From Pontibacterium granulatum (GTDB lineage Bacteria; Pseudomonadota; Gammaproteobacteria; Pseudomonadales; Balneatricaceae), in NCBI RefSeq assembly GCF_029961155.1, contig NZ_JASBRH010000001.1:305428-369427 (forward strand): a DNA stretch of 64,000 bases, read 5' to 3'. Shown here one piece after another: positions 1 through 9,140 of this stretch. Made by a program: the position numbers and the translations under genes. Below the pieces are notes generated by a model that was given only the letters and a program-made list of their open reading frames with translations, was not told where the DNA came from and ran no database searches. Within the stretch, counting starts at the first letter, position 1, and the number at the start of each line of letters is the position of its first letter.

Positions 1-448
1 AATGCTCTTCAGCTAAGTCACGAAAGCCATCCATGTCACATGGCCAGCCGGCAAGGTGAACACAAATAATCGCTTTGGTTTTTTCAGTTATTAACGGCTC
101 TACACTCTCAGGTGTAATATTTTGGCTTTCGCGATCTACATCAGCAAATACCGGGATTGCACCAACCGACACGATAGAGGATGCTGAAGCTAAAAAGGTT
201 CTTGAAGTGACAATCACTTCATCACCAGCAGCAATACCAACAGCGACTAGAGCCAAATCTAATGCAACTGTGCCGTTAGCAACGGCAATAGCGTGCTTAG
301 TATCGCTCCACGCCGCAAATTCCTTCTCAAAAGCCCTTCCTTCTCCACCAGTCCAGTAATTAACTTTATTGGAGAGCAAAACAGATCTTGCGGCATTTGC
401 TTCTTCTTCTGTAAAACTTGGCCACGAACTAAAACCGGTGTTCAACAT
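1..448 (-). CDS. DegT/DnrJ/EryC1-family sugar aminotransferase (N-terminal part)
   Basis: Partial gene running off the left edge; about 149 residues are visible from an ATG at 448. The product starts MLNTGFSSWPSFTEEE and contains the fold-type I substrate/cofactor segment with AVANGTVALDLAL and a TSRTFLASASS stretch, typical of PLP-dependent sugar aminotransferases that act on nucleotide-linked 4-keto sugars. It lies 20 bp downstream of the acetyltransferase gene and shares its direction with that gene and the initiating sugar transferase, the order seen in pgl-type bacillosamine modules (PglC, PglD, PglE). A PglE-like role is therefore inferred. A LegC-like role in nonulosonic acid synthesis is the main alternative. 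The catalytic lysine lies outside the window. Confidence 0.85.
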   Translation of the reverse strand, partial: MLNTGFSSWPSFTEEEANAARSVLLSNKVNYWTGGEGRAFEKEFAAWSDTKHAIAVANGTVALDLALVAVGIAAGDEVIVTSRTFLASASSIVSVGAIPVFADVDRESQNITPESVEPLITEKTKAIICVHLAGWPCDMDGFRDLAEEH

Positions 449-468
449 ATTAAATCTCTGTTCAAATC

Positions 469-1077
469 TCACTTAGCAGGTACGCCATAAACCGTATTTG
501 ATGAAGCTACATCACTCAATACAACCGCACCTGCCCCAACGACAACATCACTGCCAATCGTCACCAATTCTTTAACACTACTTCCGATGCCAATCCAACT
601 ACCTCGACCGATATTAACGCCACCTGCAACGTTTGCCCCAGGGGAGATATGAACGCCATCCGCCACATTACAGTCATGATCAATCGTGGCGCCAGAATTG
701 ACAATGGACGCAGTCCCAATTGTCGTAAAAGCGTTCACAACGGCACCTGCCATGACAACTGTCCCTACATTAATATCGGCGTAAGGACTAACATTTGAGC
801 CTGGGTGAATAATAGATACAAGCCGCCCACCTGCTTCTGAGATCTGCCGAGATTTACTGATTCGGATCTCATTTTTCCCAATACCGACAATTACTCCATC
901 AAACTCCAGTAACCGTTTGATTAGGTCATCCGTACTCCCTAAAACCTTCCAGCTTCCCACACCCTCTCCAGCGTGCTTACCATCATCAAAGAAAAAGACA
1001 TCCCATCCTAATAGTTGAGCAGCATCGGCGACCACTTTACCGTGGCCGCTTGCGCCTAGAATAGCCAAACGCTTCAT
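469..1077 (-). CDS. pglD: NeuD/PglD-family sugar acetyltransferase
   Basis: A 202-residue protein with an N-terminal Rossmann-like segment (LAILGASGHGKVVADAA, where the family binds nucleotide sugar) and a C-terminal left-handed beta-helix of hexapeptide repeats, including GATIDHDCNVADGVHISPGA with the usual catalytic-type histidine. The family transfers acetyl from acetyl-CoA to an amino or hydroxyl group of a nucleotide-activated sugar. Its ATG overlaps the stop of the upstream sugar transferase by 4 bp, so translation is probably coupled. PglD (UDP-4-amino-sugar N-acetyltransferase) is the best guess from context; NeuD or LegH functions cannot be excluded. Confidence 0.85.
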   Translation of the reverse strand: MKRLAILGASGHGKVVADAAQLLGWDVFFFDDGKHAGEGVGSWKVLGSTDDLIKRLLEFDGVIVGIGKNEIRISKSRQISEAGGRLVSIIHPGSNVSPYADINVGTVVMAGAVVNAFTTIGTASIVNSGATIDHDCNVADGVHISPGANVAGGVNIGRGSWIGIGSSVKELVTIGSDVVVGAGAVVLSDVASSNTVYGVPAK

Positions 1078-1691
1078 TTATCGTTTCCCTCAAAACGCAC
1101 TGAGGTAGCATGCCCTTTGGAATTCACATCCTGTCGCTTTAGCACTTTCTTAACGGTTAGCCACAAGATCTTCAGGTCAAGGCAGAACGACTGATTCTTT
1201 ACATACCAGATATCAAATTCGAACTTTTCTTGCCAGCTAAGATTATTCCGCCCATTAACCTGTGCCCACCCTGTGATGCCAGGTTTTACGTTATGCCTAG
1301 TCATTTGTCTGTCATTGTACAACGGCAAATAATCCATCAATAGTGGCCGCGGACCAACCAAACTCATATCACCCCTGATTACATTCCATAGCTGTGGAAT
1401 TTCATCCAAACTGGTACTGCGTAGCACCCTGCCAAATCGGGTCATCCGTTCCGCATCCGACTGATGTACTAACCCGTCAGAAGACGCATCCTTCATCGTT
1501 TTGAACTTATATATTTTGAATGGTTTGCCATGGATTCCAGGCCTAATCTGAGTGAAAAAGATAGGTTTCCCCATGAAACAAAACACAAACAATGCCACCA
1601 TTACAGCAACAGGCAATAGCAGTACAGCAGCTGAGATAGCAACAATGAGATCAAAGACTCTCTTCAAAAAACTGTTCAAGATATGCACCAC
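1074..1691 (-). CDS. pglC: Initiating bacterial sugar-phosphate transferase (PglC/WcaJ-type)
   Basis: A 205-residue monotopic-type phosphoglycosyl transferase that should move a sugar 1-phosphate from a UDP-sugar to undecaprenyl phosphate at the inner membrane. Visible are an N-terminal hydrophobic helix (about residues 11-40), the KFKTM motif, [11 protein letters not shown], the family hallmark DMSLVGPRP and [14 protein letters not shown]. The length is that of short PglC-like enzymes, not of the long WbaP type. The only in-frame starts after an upstream stop are two consecutive GTG codons (1691, 1688), without a good ribosome binding site. It is first in a leftward set with the acetyltransferase and aminotransferase. 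Confidence 0.88.
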   Translation of the reverse strand: MVHILNSFLKRVFDLIVAISAAVLLLPVAVMVALFVFCFMGKPIFFTQIRPGIHGKPFKIYKFKTMKDASSDGLVHQSDAERMTRFGRVLRSTSLDEIPQLWNVIRGDMSLVGPRPLLMDYLPLYNDRQMTRHNVKPGITGWAQVNGRNNLSWQEKFEFDIWYVKNQSFCLDLKILWLTVKKVLKRQDVNSKGHATSVRFEGNDK

Positions 1692-2080
1692 AAGAGAGGA
1701 AAGAAGAGCTCACGAGAGCACTGAAAGTAGCGTTTCGGCTAAAAATTAGTAGCATTGTAACGATCCAACATCCCTATGCAAATCGCGAATTATTCAAAAC
1801 AAACCATGCCTTTCTCAACAGGGAGATAACGCATAGAACACCTTGCTTCAACGTAAGACAAGATGAGAATCACAGCTTCGCATCAGGCTTCACCCATCTT
1901 TATCAAATGCCACTTATGCCCTCAACACCACACATACAACCTGTTAAGATAGTTCGCGAACTCAACGGGTAATGACAAACGTGTGGATAACCCTTGCCTA
2001 GCAGGAGTACTATCCAATATTTTCGCCCTACGCTCGAATCTAAGTCTCAATCAACACCGAAAAACGCATGAGGAGCGCGC
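1692..2080. other. Divergent intergenic region, no gene seen
   Basis: 389 bp between the leftward sugar transferase set and the rightward oxidoreductase. It is AT-rich compared with the genes, has stops in all frames and must hold promoters for both directions. I see no strong -35/-10 pair, no tRNA and no convincing ops/JUMPstart element. A ribosome binding site (GAGGAGCG) sits just before 2081. Confidence 0.6.
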
Positions 2081-3016
2081 ATGATTTGGCTTATTGGTGC
2101 TGGCCCTATGGCAGCAGATTACTCTCAGGTCCTAAAAGCGCTTGAACAGGAAAGTACAGTCATCGGACGCTCCAGGGAGAGTGCAGCCCGTTTTACTGAA
2201 AAAACGGGTATGCCGGTTGCTACCGGAGGGCTGACCGAGTTTTTGTCAACGACCCCTCAACTGCCTGACGCAGCGATTGTGGCGACTAGCGTAGAGCAAC
2301 TTGCCGATGCCACGACACAGTTACTTAACTACGGTGTAAAAAAAATCCTTGTTGAAAAACCTGGCGGCTTAGATAAAGCCTCAATTTCGGCCGTCGCAGA
2401 ACTTGCTGAAACTAAAGGCTCAAAGGTACTGATCGCTTATAACCGACGTTTCTTTTCTTCGCTGAGGGCTGCAAAAGCCATGATTGAAGCTGATGGCGGT
2501 GTAACCTCATTTAATTTTGAAATTACTGAGTGGGCACATGTCATCGAAAAACTCGACAAAGACAAACAAACTCTGCAAACCTGGTTCCTTGCCAACACCA
2601 CCCATGTCATTGATGCTGCATTTTATCTGGGCGGTACCCCAACAGATATTAGCGTCTACAACGATGGCTCGTTAAGCTGGCACCCCGCCGCCGCCCGCTT
2701 TGCCGGCGCCGGGATTACTGACCGCAACGCATTGTTTTCCTACTCCGGAAACTGGGAAGCCCCAGGACGCTGGGCGATGGAAGTGCTGACCGCCAAACAC
2801 CGCTTCATCTTCAGACCATTTGAGCAGCTGCATGTACAAGAGATCGGCTCCGTTGCGATCAATCGAGCTAAGGTTAATGACAAGCTGGACCAGGAGTTCA
2901 AGCCGGGTCTGTATTTACAGTGTAAAAGCTTCATTGATGGTAACTTCCAGGATATGTGTCTGATTGACGAGCAACTCAAGCATGCGGCCATCTACGAAAA
3001 AATGGCCGGCTACTAA
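2081..3016 (+). CDS. Gfo/Idh/MocA-family oxidoreductase
   Basis: A 311-residue NAD(P)-dependent sugar oxidoreductase candidate. The N-terminus MIWLIGAGPMAADY is a Rossmann nucleotide-binding loop, and ILVEKPGGL at about residues 88-96 contains the EKP catalytic/cofactor motif of the family, followed by AYNRRFF. The ATG at 2081 has a good ribosome binding site 6-8 bp upstream. It is first of three rightward glycan genes, so it probably acts on a nucleotide sugar or glycan precursor. Substrate is not predictable; it is distinct from the second Gfo/Idh/MocA gene at 9141, whose EKP motif is altered. Confidence 0.82.
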   Translation: MIWLIGAGPMAADYSQVLKALEQESTVIGRSRESAARFTEKTGMPVATGGLTEFLSTTPQLPDAAIVATSVEQLADATTQLLNYGVKKILVEKPGGLDKASISAVAELAETKGSKVLIAYNRRFFSSLRAAKAMIEADGGVTSFNFEITEWAHVIEKLDKDKQTLQTWFLANTTHVIDAAFYLGGTPTDISVYNDGSLSWHPAAARFAGAGITDRNALFSYSGNWEAPGRWAMEVLTAKHRFIFRPFEQLHVQEIGSVAINRAKVNDKLDQEFKPGLYLQCKSFIDGNFQDMCLIDEQLKHAAIYEKMAGY

Positions 3017-3042
3017 TCCATAGACTGCTCCAAAAATCTATT

Positions 3043-4776
3043 ATGGCCATTCGCATTTTTCTCAAGGTAGTTTTAGCTTTAACCAGGCGGGCATGGCGCT
3101 GGACGGAGGGCCTGTTTAATGCCGAGGAAAGAGTACTTTATCAATACGAAACCCTATTGAGGCGAAGTGCGCCACAGGAGCTGTTGAAGCAGCATAACCA
3201 GTCCCCTCTGCAGTTTCGTAGCAGTAGCAAAAAGCAGCGCTACCAAAACCTGTTGGCGGGTGCCTATGAAAACGTCGGCAATTACCAAGCTGCTCTTGAG
3301 GTACTGTTAGAAACCCAGAGCCCTGATAGTGCCAACCTGAGGTCGTGGGAGCACCTCCTGGCACTTGAAGCCAAAGCGGACACAACCGCTGTTTATGATC
3401 TATTCAGGGAACATAAAGATAGGCTACCCGCTTTATCCAGGCATTATTTGCAGTGCGTATACAGCGGCATTCACAAAGAAGTTTTGCCGGACTGGACAGC
3501 AGCACTGGCGGTTTCTCAGAGAAAGTACAATGCCACCTATATAAACAGCCTTATAAATGCTGCGTTTATAAGAGATGAGGCTTGGGTTCTGCATGAAGTT
3601 GAGGCCCAGCTGTTAAGGGAGCTCACGCCTCTCAACAAACCCTTGAGGTTACGCTCATTTCGCCAGTTATCAGCGGTTTACTACAAATCCGGCGATCTAC
3701 AACGCTCTATCGCCCTTGGTAAGGCACTAGATTACAAGGACATATCCCTAAAGCTAAATATCAGTTTAGGGAGTAGAGACCCCGTTCCTGCGCTAAACAT
3801 CAGATCCGAGCTGTTAGCATCCTCTTTTCTAAGGGCTTATAAGCAAAAGAGCAGGCGAGATGGGGTAAAAACCCTGTTTCCCGAGAAGGACCTGTGCGGC
3901 GATGTATTCCTGCCCTTCTTTTACCGAGCCGAGTATGAAAAGCACGGCACCTTTCGTGCCATCTGTGATGAACGTATGTTGTCTATCCACCAGCGCTCCT
4001 TTCCATACCTGAGTTTTATACCCAAGACATCGGCAAGAAAGCGGGCATTACAACCGGATATGTTCAAGAACATATCACCAAGGTTGGCTAACTTTATCGA
4101 CAGACCCACGCGAGATGCGCTGAAAGATTCCGCTTTTTTTAGAATCGATTCAACGGAACACTTTGACTCAATCTACTGTCAGGAGAACCGCCACAGCGGC
4201 TGGCTGATCCCATGTCCCGAGCGTGTAAACTACTGGCAAAGTTACATCGATAATTTAGACACGAAATATGTCATAGGTTTTTGTAGCGGTTCCACCGTCA
4301 GCACGCCAAACAGGGATATCCACATGGTTCCCCTAGAGTACTGGGCGGCTATTTTCAACTTAAGTGATACCACATTTATCAATCTTAATGCGGCATTTTC
4401 CGAAGAGCAGTGCCAGCATCTATCTGATACGTACTCTGCTAAGGTCATCACTCCAGCGTTTGACCTCTATAATGATTTCGAAAACTTACTGGCGTTAATG
4501 AGTTGTCTCGATTATGCGATCGTACCATCAAATAACATGATGGATATGGCAGCATCTGTCGGCACAGATACCATTGTCTTATCCCCCACCGGCATCATGT
4601 CTGGCTGGATCCCTCCAGGTGAGGACAAATACGTTTTCTCTAAACATGTTTATTTTATTACTCGCGAGAACAGCGATCAGACTAAGCCGGGAATGGTGAC
4701 AAAAGCGGTAGAGAGAATAGAGCGCAAGCTTACCCCACCAAACGAAGTGGGGGATACCACTTCAAACACATACTGA
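3043..4776 (+). CDS. Large glycan-locus protein with TPR-like N-terminus and GT9-like C-terminus
   Basis: A 577-residue protein I cannot assign to a named family. The first 230 residues are helical and TPR-like (YENVGNYQAALEVLLE, YYKSGDLQRSIALGKAL). Near the C-terminus, FDLYNDFENLLALMSCLDYA followed by PSNNMMDMAASVGTDTIVL resembles the acceptor end of GT9/heptosyltransferase-like domains, in which a sugar nucleotide site follows a (D/N)xxxxHxA-type helix; here the histidine position appears to be replaced (NMMDMAA). It has no signal peptide. It lies 26 bp after the oxidoreductase and 22 bp before the acyltransferase, so the three are likely co-transcribed. A glycosyltransferase role is inferred from the C-terminal resemblance and the locus. 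Confidence 0.6.
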   Translation: MAIRIFLKVVLALTRRAWRWTEGLFNAEERVLYQYETLLRRSAPQELLKQHNQSPLQFRSSSKKQRYQNLLAGAYENVGNYQAALEVLLETQSPDSANLRSWEHLLALEAKADTTAVYDLFREHKDRLPALSRHYLQCVYSGIHKEVLPDWTAALAVSQRKYNATYINSLINAAFIRDEAWVLHEVEAQLLRELTPLNKPLRLRSFRQLSAVYYKSGDLQRSIALGKALDYKDISLKLNISLGSRDPVPALNIRSELLASSFLRAYKQKSRRDGVKTLFPEKDLCGDVFLPFFYRAEYEKHGTFRAICDERMLSIHQRSFPYLSFIPKTSARKRALQPDMFKNISPRLANFIDRPTRDALKDSAFFRIDSTEHFDSIYCQENRHSGWLIPCPERVNYWQSYIDNLDTKYVIGFCSGSTVSTPNRDIHMVPLEYWAAIFNLSDTTFINLNAAFSEEQCQHLSDTYSAKVITPAFDLYNDFENLLALMSCLDYAIVPSNNMMDMAASVGTDTIVLSPTGIMSGWIPPGEDKYVFSKHVYFITRENSDQTKPGMVTKAVERIERKLTPPNEVGDTTSNTY

Positions 4777-4798
4777 ATCCGTTGCAATCACGAACTCT

Positions 4799-6769
4799 AT
4801 GACCCTTAGAAACCCAACCTATCGAAGCGATATAGAAGGCCTTCGCGGCATCGCGGTGATATCCGTGTTGTTATTTCATGCTGGCTTCGACTTTGCTAGC
4901 GGCGGCTATATTGGCGTCGATGTGTTCTTTGTACTCAGCGGTTTTTTGGTGGCGGAGTCTATCCAAAACAGCATCCAAGCCAACCGCTTCAGCGTCACCC
5001 AGTTTTATAAGAAGCGTTTTTTTCGAATTTTTCCTGCCGCACTTACCGTAGCGGCCCTCTGCCTACTGATTGGATTGAATATTCTCTTCCCTGAAGAGCT
5101 AAAAGAACTTTCAGCAAGCGCACTTAGCTTCCTCTTATTATCTGCCAATAGCTGGGCCTCAGCATCGATCAACTACTTCGGAATAGGGGTCGAGTATAAG
5201 CCGTTGATACACTACTGGAGCTTGTCGATTGAGCTTCAGTTCTACCTAATTTCCCCGTTGATTATAGGGTTACTTCTAAAACACAAGCGTGAGAAGCACC
5301 TGATTGTCCTGTGCATCTTGGTAATGGCGATATCCTTTGTTTACGCCACCTTACAGGTAGAGGAAAACCCAAACAAAAGTTACTTTTCAAGTATCATGAG
5401 GGCCTGGCAGTTTTTACTCGGCATTTCCCTGAGCCTTACCCTTCCCCTTATCAATGCAGCAAGAGTTGGTAACCAAGTACAGAGCATTCTATCCAGCACA
5501 GGTATTTTGGCTCTCATCTTATCTGTTTATATATTCGACAACCGATCTAACTTCCCCGGCGCGGCGGCGCTTCTCCCCTGCCTGGGCACCCTGCTTATAC
5601 TTGCCTTCTACAGCCCTGGGAGTTTTGCTGGTCGCACCCTTTCTTCATCTTGGTTACGCTTATTCGGTCTTATTTCGTTCAGCCTATATCTGGTTCACCA
5701 ACCACTATTTGCTTACTATAGAACCGTTCTTGGACGCCCCCTCAACGACAGCGAAACGTTACTCACTCTTGCTGTATCGATCGTCGCCGCCGGTATACTT
5801 TACATGCTTGTGGAAAAGCCTTTCCAGATCAGATCAAGCACACCTACCCATAAAAAGAGACTGTATGGCGTTTATACGTTAACTACGCTCTGTTTAGCGC
5901 TGGGAATTTCATACGCAGGAAACCAAGAGAACCTACCTCAATTCACTTTAAGCCAGGAGGTCAACCGGTACCTTAAGTATCGTTATGAAAATAATCCCCG
6001 GTTGCGCGAGTGCAGAATAAGCAACCGTGAAATTGATCCGCATAACGCATGTATCTACGGCCCATCCCATTTACCCAAAGCGGCCTTATGGGGTGATAGC
6101 CATGCGGATCAGCTCGCCTTCCCACTATCCGCTGCATTCGCATCCCATGGCTACTCACTCATTGAGTTTGCAATTGCCGGATGCCCACCCATTTTAGATA
6201 CTAAGTCCCCCAGCGGTAAGCGAATGTGTTCGGAGAATGTTCGGATCATCCTCGACCATATAGCACACAATAAAGAGATAGAGCATGTGGTCCTACATGC
6301 CTACTGGACAGGTTATATCGACAACCACCTGATCTATCCCAATAAACGGAACCCTCTGATAGATGATCAAGAGACCTTAAACAGCTCTTTTGAAAGGGTG
6401 ATCCGAGTGCTGCTGAATGCGGGTAAAAAAGTCCACCTAATCTATCCGGTGCCGCAGATGGAGGTGAATCCTCCTTTGTATATGGCCCGCAGAGCGCTGA
6501 CCGGCTTAGGAACACAGGAGCCGAACATTGGAATCACACAACAAGATTTTGAAAGTCAGTCGTTATCAGCGCACCGCTTTCTGGACAACGCGGCAACGAA
6601 CTTAGAGGTCAACGCAGTGCATATTGCAGACTTCTTGTTCGATAGCAAAACCTCCACTTATAGCGCTACAGAAGGCCCTGCAGTCCTCTATCGAGACGAC
6701 AACCACCTATCGATTACTGGCGCTACGAAAGTAGCCAAACCGCTAGCAAGCAAGATTTTCTCCGAATGA
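4799..6769 (+). CDS. OafA/YrhL-type membrane acyltransferase with C-terminal SGNH domain
   Basis: A 656-residue protein of the acyltransferase-3 family. It begins with the typical YRSDIEGLRGIAVISVLLFH segment, where the histidine is catalytic in the family, followed by GGYIGVDVFFVLSGFL and about ten transmembrane helices to residue 370. The C-terminal periplasmic part is an SGNH hydrolase-like domain: ALWGDSHADQL supplies the block I Ser with its Asp, and DDNHLS supplies the Asp/His pair. This architecture O-acetylates surface polysaccharide or lipopolysaccharide in the periplasm. It is the last gene of a three-gene rightward group. Confidence 0.88.
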   Translation: MTLRNPTYRSDIEGLRGIAVISVLLFHAGFDFASGGYIGVDVFFVLSGFLVAESIQNSIQANRFSVTQFYKKRFFRIFPAALTVAALCLLIGLNILFPEELKELSASALSFLLLSANSWASASINYFGIGVEYKPLIHYWSLSIELQFYLISPLIIGLLLKHKREKHLIVLCILVMAISFVYATLQVEENPNKSYFSSIMRAWQFLLGISLSLTLPLINAARVGNQVQSILSSTGILALILSVYIFDNRSNFPGAAALLPCLGTLLILAFYSPGSFAGRTLSSSWLRLFGLISFSLYLVHQPLFAYYRTVLGRPLNDSETLLTLAVSIVAAGILYMLVEKPFQIRSSTPTHKKRLYGVYTLTTLCLALGISYAGNQENLPQFTLSQEVNRYLKYRYENNPRLRECRISNREIDPHNACIYGPSHLPKAALWGDSHADQLAFPLSAAFASHGYSLIEFAIAGCPPILDTKSPSGKRMCSENVRIILDHIAHNKEIEHVVLHAYWTGYIDNHLIYPNKRNPLIDDQETLNSSFERVIRVLLNAGKKVHLIYPVPQMEVNPPLYMARRALTGLGTQEPNIGITQQDFESQSLSAHRFLDNAATNLEVNAVHIADFLFDSKTSTYSATEGPAVLYRDDNHLSITGATKVAKPLASKIFSE

Positions 6770-6819
6770 AACCTGCACCGCAGCCTGTAGAACCAAGCAG
6801 CGATAATTCAGCAGGCTGC

Positions 6820-8265
6820 TCAAGAAGTCATCAGCTCAAGGATGCTCTCTTTAGCCCCAAGATCTCGAAAATTACTACTCACACTAGGGCTCCCGAGCTT
6901 TTCCGCGATACACGCGACCAGCTTGTCCGGCGTGGACATACGCGTAACAACACCTTGATCGACAAAGTCACTGAAATAGTCTTCACCGTAGGCGGTCAAC
7001 ACTATCGAATCAACGCCCTCAAAGAAGGCGTCGTAAACAGCACCCGACCATTCCGTGAGATGAATATCCGCCAATTTCATCACCGAACGAATTGATGCCT
7101 TTGTAGCATCCACCACCTCGACGTTAGACCCTATCGCTTTGTAAAGGCTCTGGACTGCGGACAATTGCGAGTGTTCTGTATCAGGATGTAATCTGATTAA
7201 AAACAGCCAATCAGCGGGGGCTCGAATTATTGCCTCGCGAATCAACTCCGGCATAGGATTGCGCTGGGCACAGAACACGATCACCCTGGCATACTGTGAA
7301 CAGAGTTTCGCCAGCTGACTATCTTCAATGCTCTCTGTCATCCCCCCATCCAGCTCAGCTTGAGCCAGGAAGTCACGCCAAAGGTTCCCGGTCAATAGGG
7401 CTCGATGCTGACCGTCTGTCATTGCACCCCACTCTGTTATCGATTTTCGGTCCATTTCAGTCCAGCAGTAGAACGTATCGGGCAGAGTATTTAACTGACC
7501 ACCAACTGGAAAACTGCTCCAGCGTCCATAAGCCCTCATTGCGGAACCTGATACACCGTGCTGCATATCGACCGCCTCTATAGATAAAGAGCGACAGGCT
7601 GCACATAGAGCCATACCCAAGCATGAGTAGTAACAGACAATAAAACACTTCTTCGCCTGCAAACGTCGTAGAAGTATTACAAATAAAAAGCGTGCAACAA
7701 TCACAAAATAGATATTTCGAATCAGTCTTTCACGGGTTACCTGACCCGACTGAACAAGATCCGCCACCTCACGGCTCGCAAAAATGCCATCAACATAATC
7801 CTCCAGCTTGCCACTTCGATCCAACCGTCTCAGGACTCGCGATAGTAGAGAAGCTAGGGCGATCAGAAAATAGATAGTATGAGAGCCCCCGATGCGGCCG
7901 CGGGTGCCTGGTGGATTTTGGGTTAGAACAGCTGATGACAGTCCTTTTTGTTCAAGCGTACGTTTTACGACGGAAGCATCTCGAAACCAATAGGCGCCAG
8001 CAAAGTACGTTTGATACTTGTAATCGGTCAGGATTGCAGCATATACCGGTGTAGGGAACAGAATCAGGGAGAGAAAGCTAAAGAATGCCTTCACCATTCC
8101 AAGCACTTGGCTCTTTCGCGCTTCTTTCTTAGCGCCATGCGTCGCTAAAGTCATCAACGTATTTCGTACAACAGGCCAGCAATCTACCCCTTTGTAGTTG
8201 AGGTGTACATTACGGTTTCGCTCAAGTGACGTCACCTGATCCATTATCGCTTTAGGGGATATCAT
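6820..8265 (-). CDS. Unassigned glycosyltransferase-like protein of the nonulosonic acid operon
   Basis: A 481-residue protein, last in the leftward neu-type operon. The N-terminal 200 residues contain short hydrophobic stretches (about 65-85 and 175-190). The C-terminal third carries LIRLHPDTE, then ADIHLTEWSGAVYDAFFEGV and LTAYGEDYF, which resembles the end of GT-B capsule or polysialyl/teichoic-type transferases, where RLHP and an (S/T)xxSxxxxEA-like loop bind the nucleotide donor. A sialyl- or legionaminyl-type transferase is plausible because it follows the CMP-sugar synthesis genes, but this is inference. The ATG at 8265 has no good ribosome binding site and follows its neighbour by 13 bp. 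Confidence 0.6.
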   Translation of the reverse strand: MISPKAIMDQVTSLERNRNVHLNYKGVDCWPVVRNTLMTLATHGAKKEARKSQVLGMVKAFFSFLSLILFPTPVYAAILTDYKYQTYFAGAYWFRDASVVKRTLEQKGLSSAVLTQNPPGTRGRIGGSHTIYFLIALASLLSRVLRRLDRSGKLEDYVDGIFASREVADLVQSGQVTRERLIRNIYFVIVARFLFVILLRRLQAKKCFIVCYYSCLGMALCAACRSLSIEAVDMQHGVSGSAMRAYGRWSSFPVGGQLNTLPDTFYCWTEMDRKSITEWGAMTDGQHRALLTGNLWRDFLAQAELDGGMTESIEDSQLAKLCSQYARVIVFCAQRNPMPELIREAIIRAPADWLFLIRLHPDTEHSQLSAVQSLYKAIGSNVEVVDATKASIRSVMKLADIHLTEWSGAVYDAFFEGVDSIVLTAYGEDYFSDFVDQGVVTRMSTPDKLVACIAEKLGSPSVSSNFRDLGAKESILELMTS

Positions 8266-8278
8266 ACAGCCAAATCCA

Positions 8279-9112
8279 TCAAGCTCTGATCAGAGCAACT
8301 ATTTTGGATACGTTTCTGGAATAAGCACCGAACCGAACAAGCAGACCTACAAAAGATCGGAACTGGACCACCGCTAAGGCAGATGCAATAGGAAGCAACC
8401 CCAGCTCTACATCACCTGCAGATAAGGTCTTGATTGAAACCACCACGGCTACCAGCGCCGCGGCGATAAAGATATAGGATCCAACGGTGATGTACTGAGG
8501 GAGCATGAGTGTGCGATAAAACCGCTGCTGCTCCTCGCTACCGACATAACTTTCTGGATCCAGCCGCTCTGAGCTCAATTTAAAATAGCGCGCGGAAAAT
8601 CGGGCACCCTGACGGAAGAAGAACAGAATAATCAGCAACACGCCGGCAAGCGGTAGCATCAGAGCAGGAACCGTATAGATCCATACAAGAATGACTAACA
8701 TAATAAATGCCAGAGGAACAAATGAATCGATGACGGCAAGCAACAACTTCGCCAAATTACGATAATCCCCAACATGAAGCTGCTTCCCACTCGTTTCGGC
8801 CATAACGAGTTGCTCTACTTTTTTAACTCCCCCCAATCCCAGGGAGCGAGCCAAGCAAGAGGAACAGGCCGCACCGATTAAAAGCCCCCCCGACAAGATG
8901 GGATACAGGAGCGAACCGGGCTCTGCCCCCACAATCTGTTGCGCCAAAGGAAGCATCGAACCGCGAACCCAGATGATCATAATCCAGATAGCACTGACCT
9001 GCAGGATGATAAAGGCAGCCTTGCAGAGTACGGCAGCTAGAACCCGAAATGGGGCCTGCATGACCATCAGCATCACGAGATAGGCGACATTTGAATGAAG
9101 AAACTTTTTCAT
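8279..9112 (-). CDS. ABC-transporter transmembrane-domain-like protein without ATPase
   Basis: A 277-residue integral membrane protein with about six predicted helices (roughly 10-30, 33-50, 68-85, 120-140, 145-165, 205-228, 240-258) and a basic loop between. The pattern resembles the membrane half of an ABC exporter, but no Walker A, signature or Walker B motif is present and no ATPase gene lies nearby. In the operon it sits between the Gfo/Idh/MocA gene and the unassigned glycosyltransferase. It might help to flip or export the glycan, or be the remnant or partner of an exporter encoded elsewhere. The family assignment is weak. Confidence 0.55.
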   Translation of the reverse strand: MKKFLHSNVAYLVMLMVMQAPFRVLAAVLCKAAFIILQVSAIWIMIIWVRGSMLPLAQQIVGAEPGSLLYPILSGGLLIGAACSSCLARSLGLGGVKKVEQLVMAETSGKQLHVGDYRNLAKLLLAVIDSFVPLAFIMLVILVWIYTVPALMLPLAGVLLIILFFFRQGARFSARYFKLSSERLDPESYVGSEEQQRFYRTLMLPQYITVGSYIFIAAALVAVVVSIKTLSAGDVELGLLPIASALAVVQFRSFVGLLVRFGAYSRNVSKIVALIRA

Positions 9113-9140
9113 CTAGGTTCCAACTACTACTTAGAGCACC

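Noticed and set aside
1692..2080. ops/JUMPstart antitermination element upstream of the glycan genes
   Set aside because: Only a weak AGTAGCGTTT resemblance near 1727; the conserved GGCGGTAGCGT core is not there.
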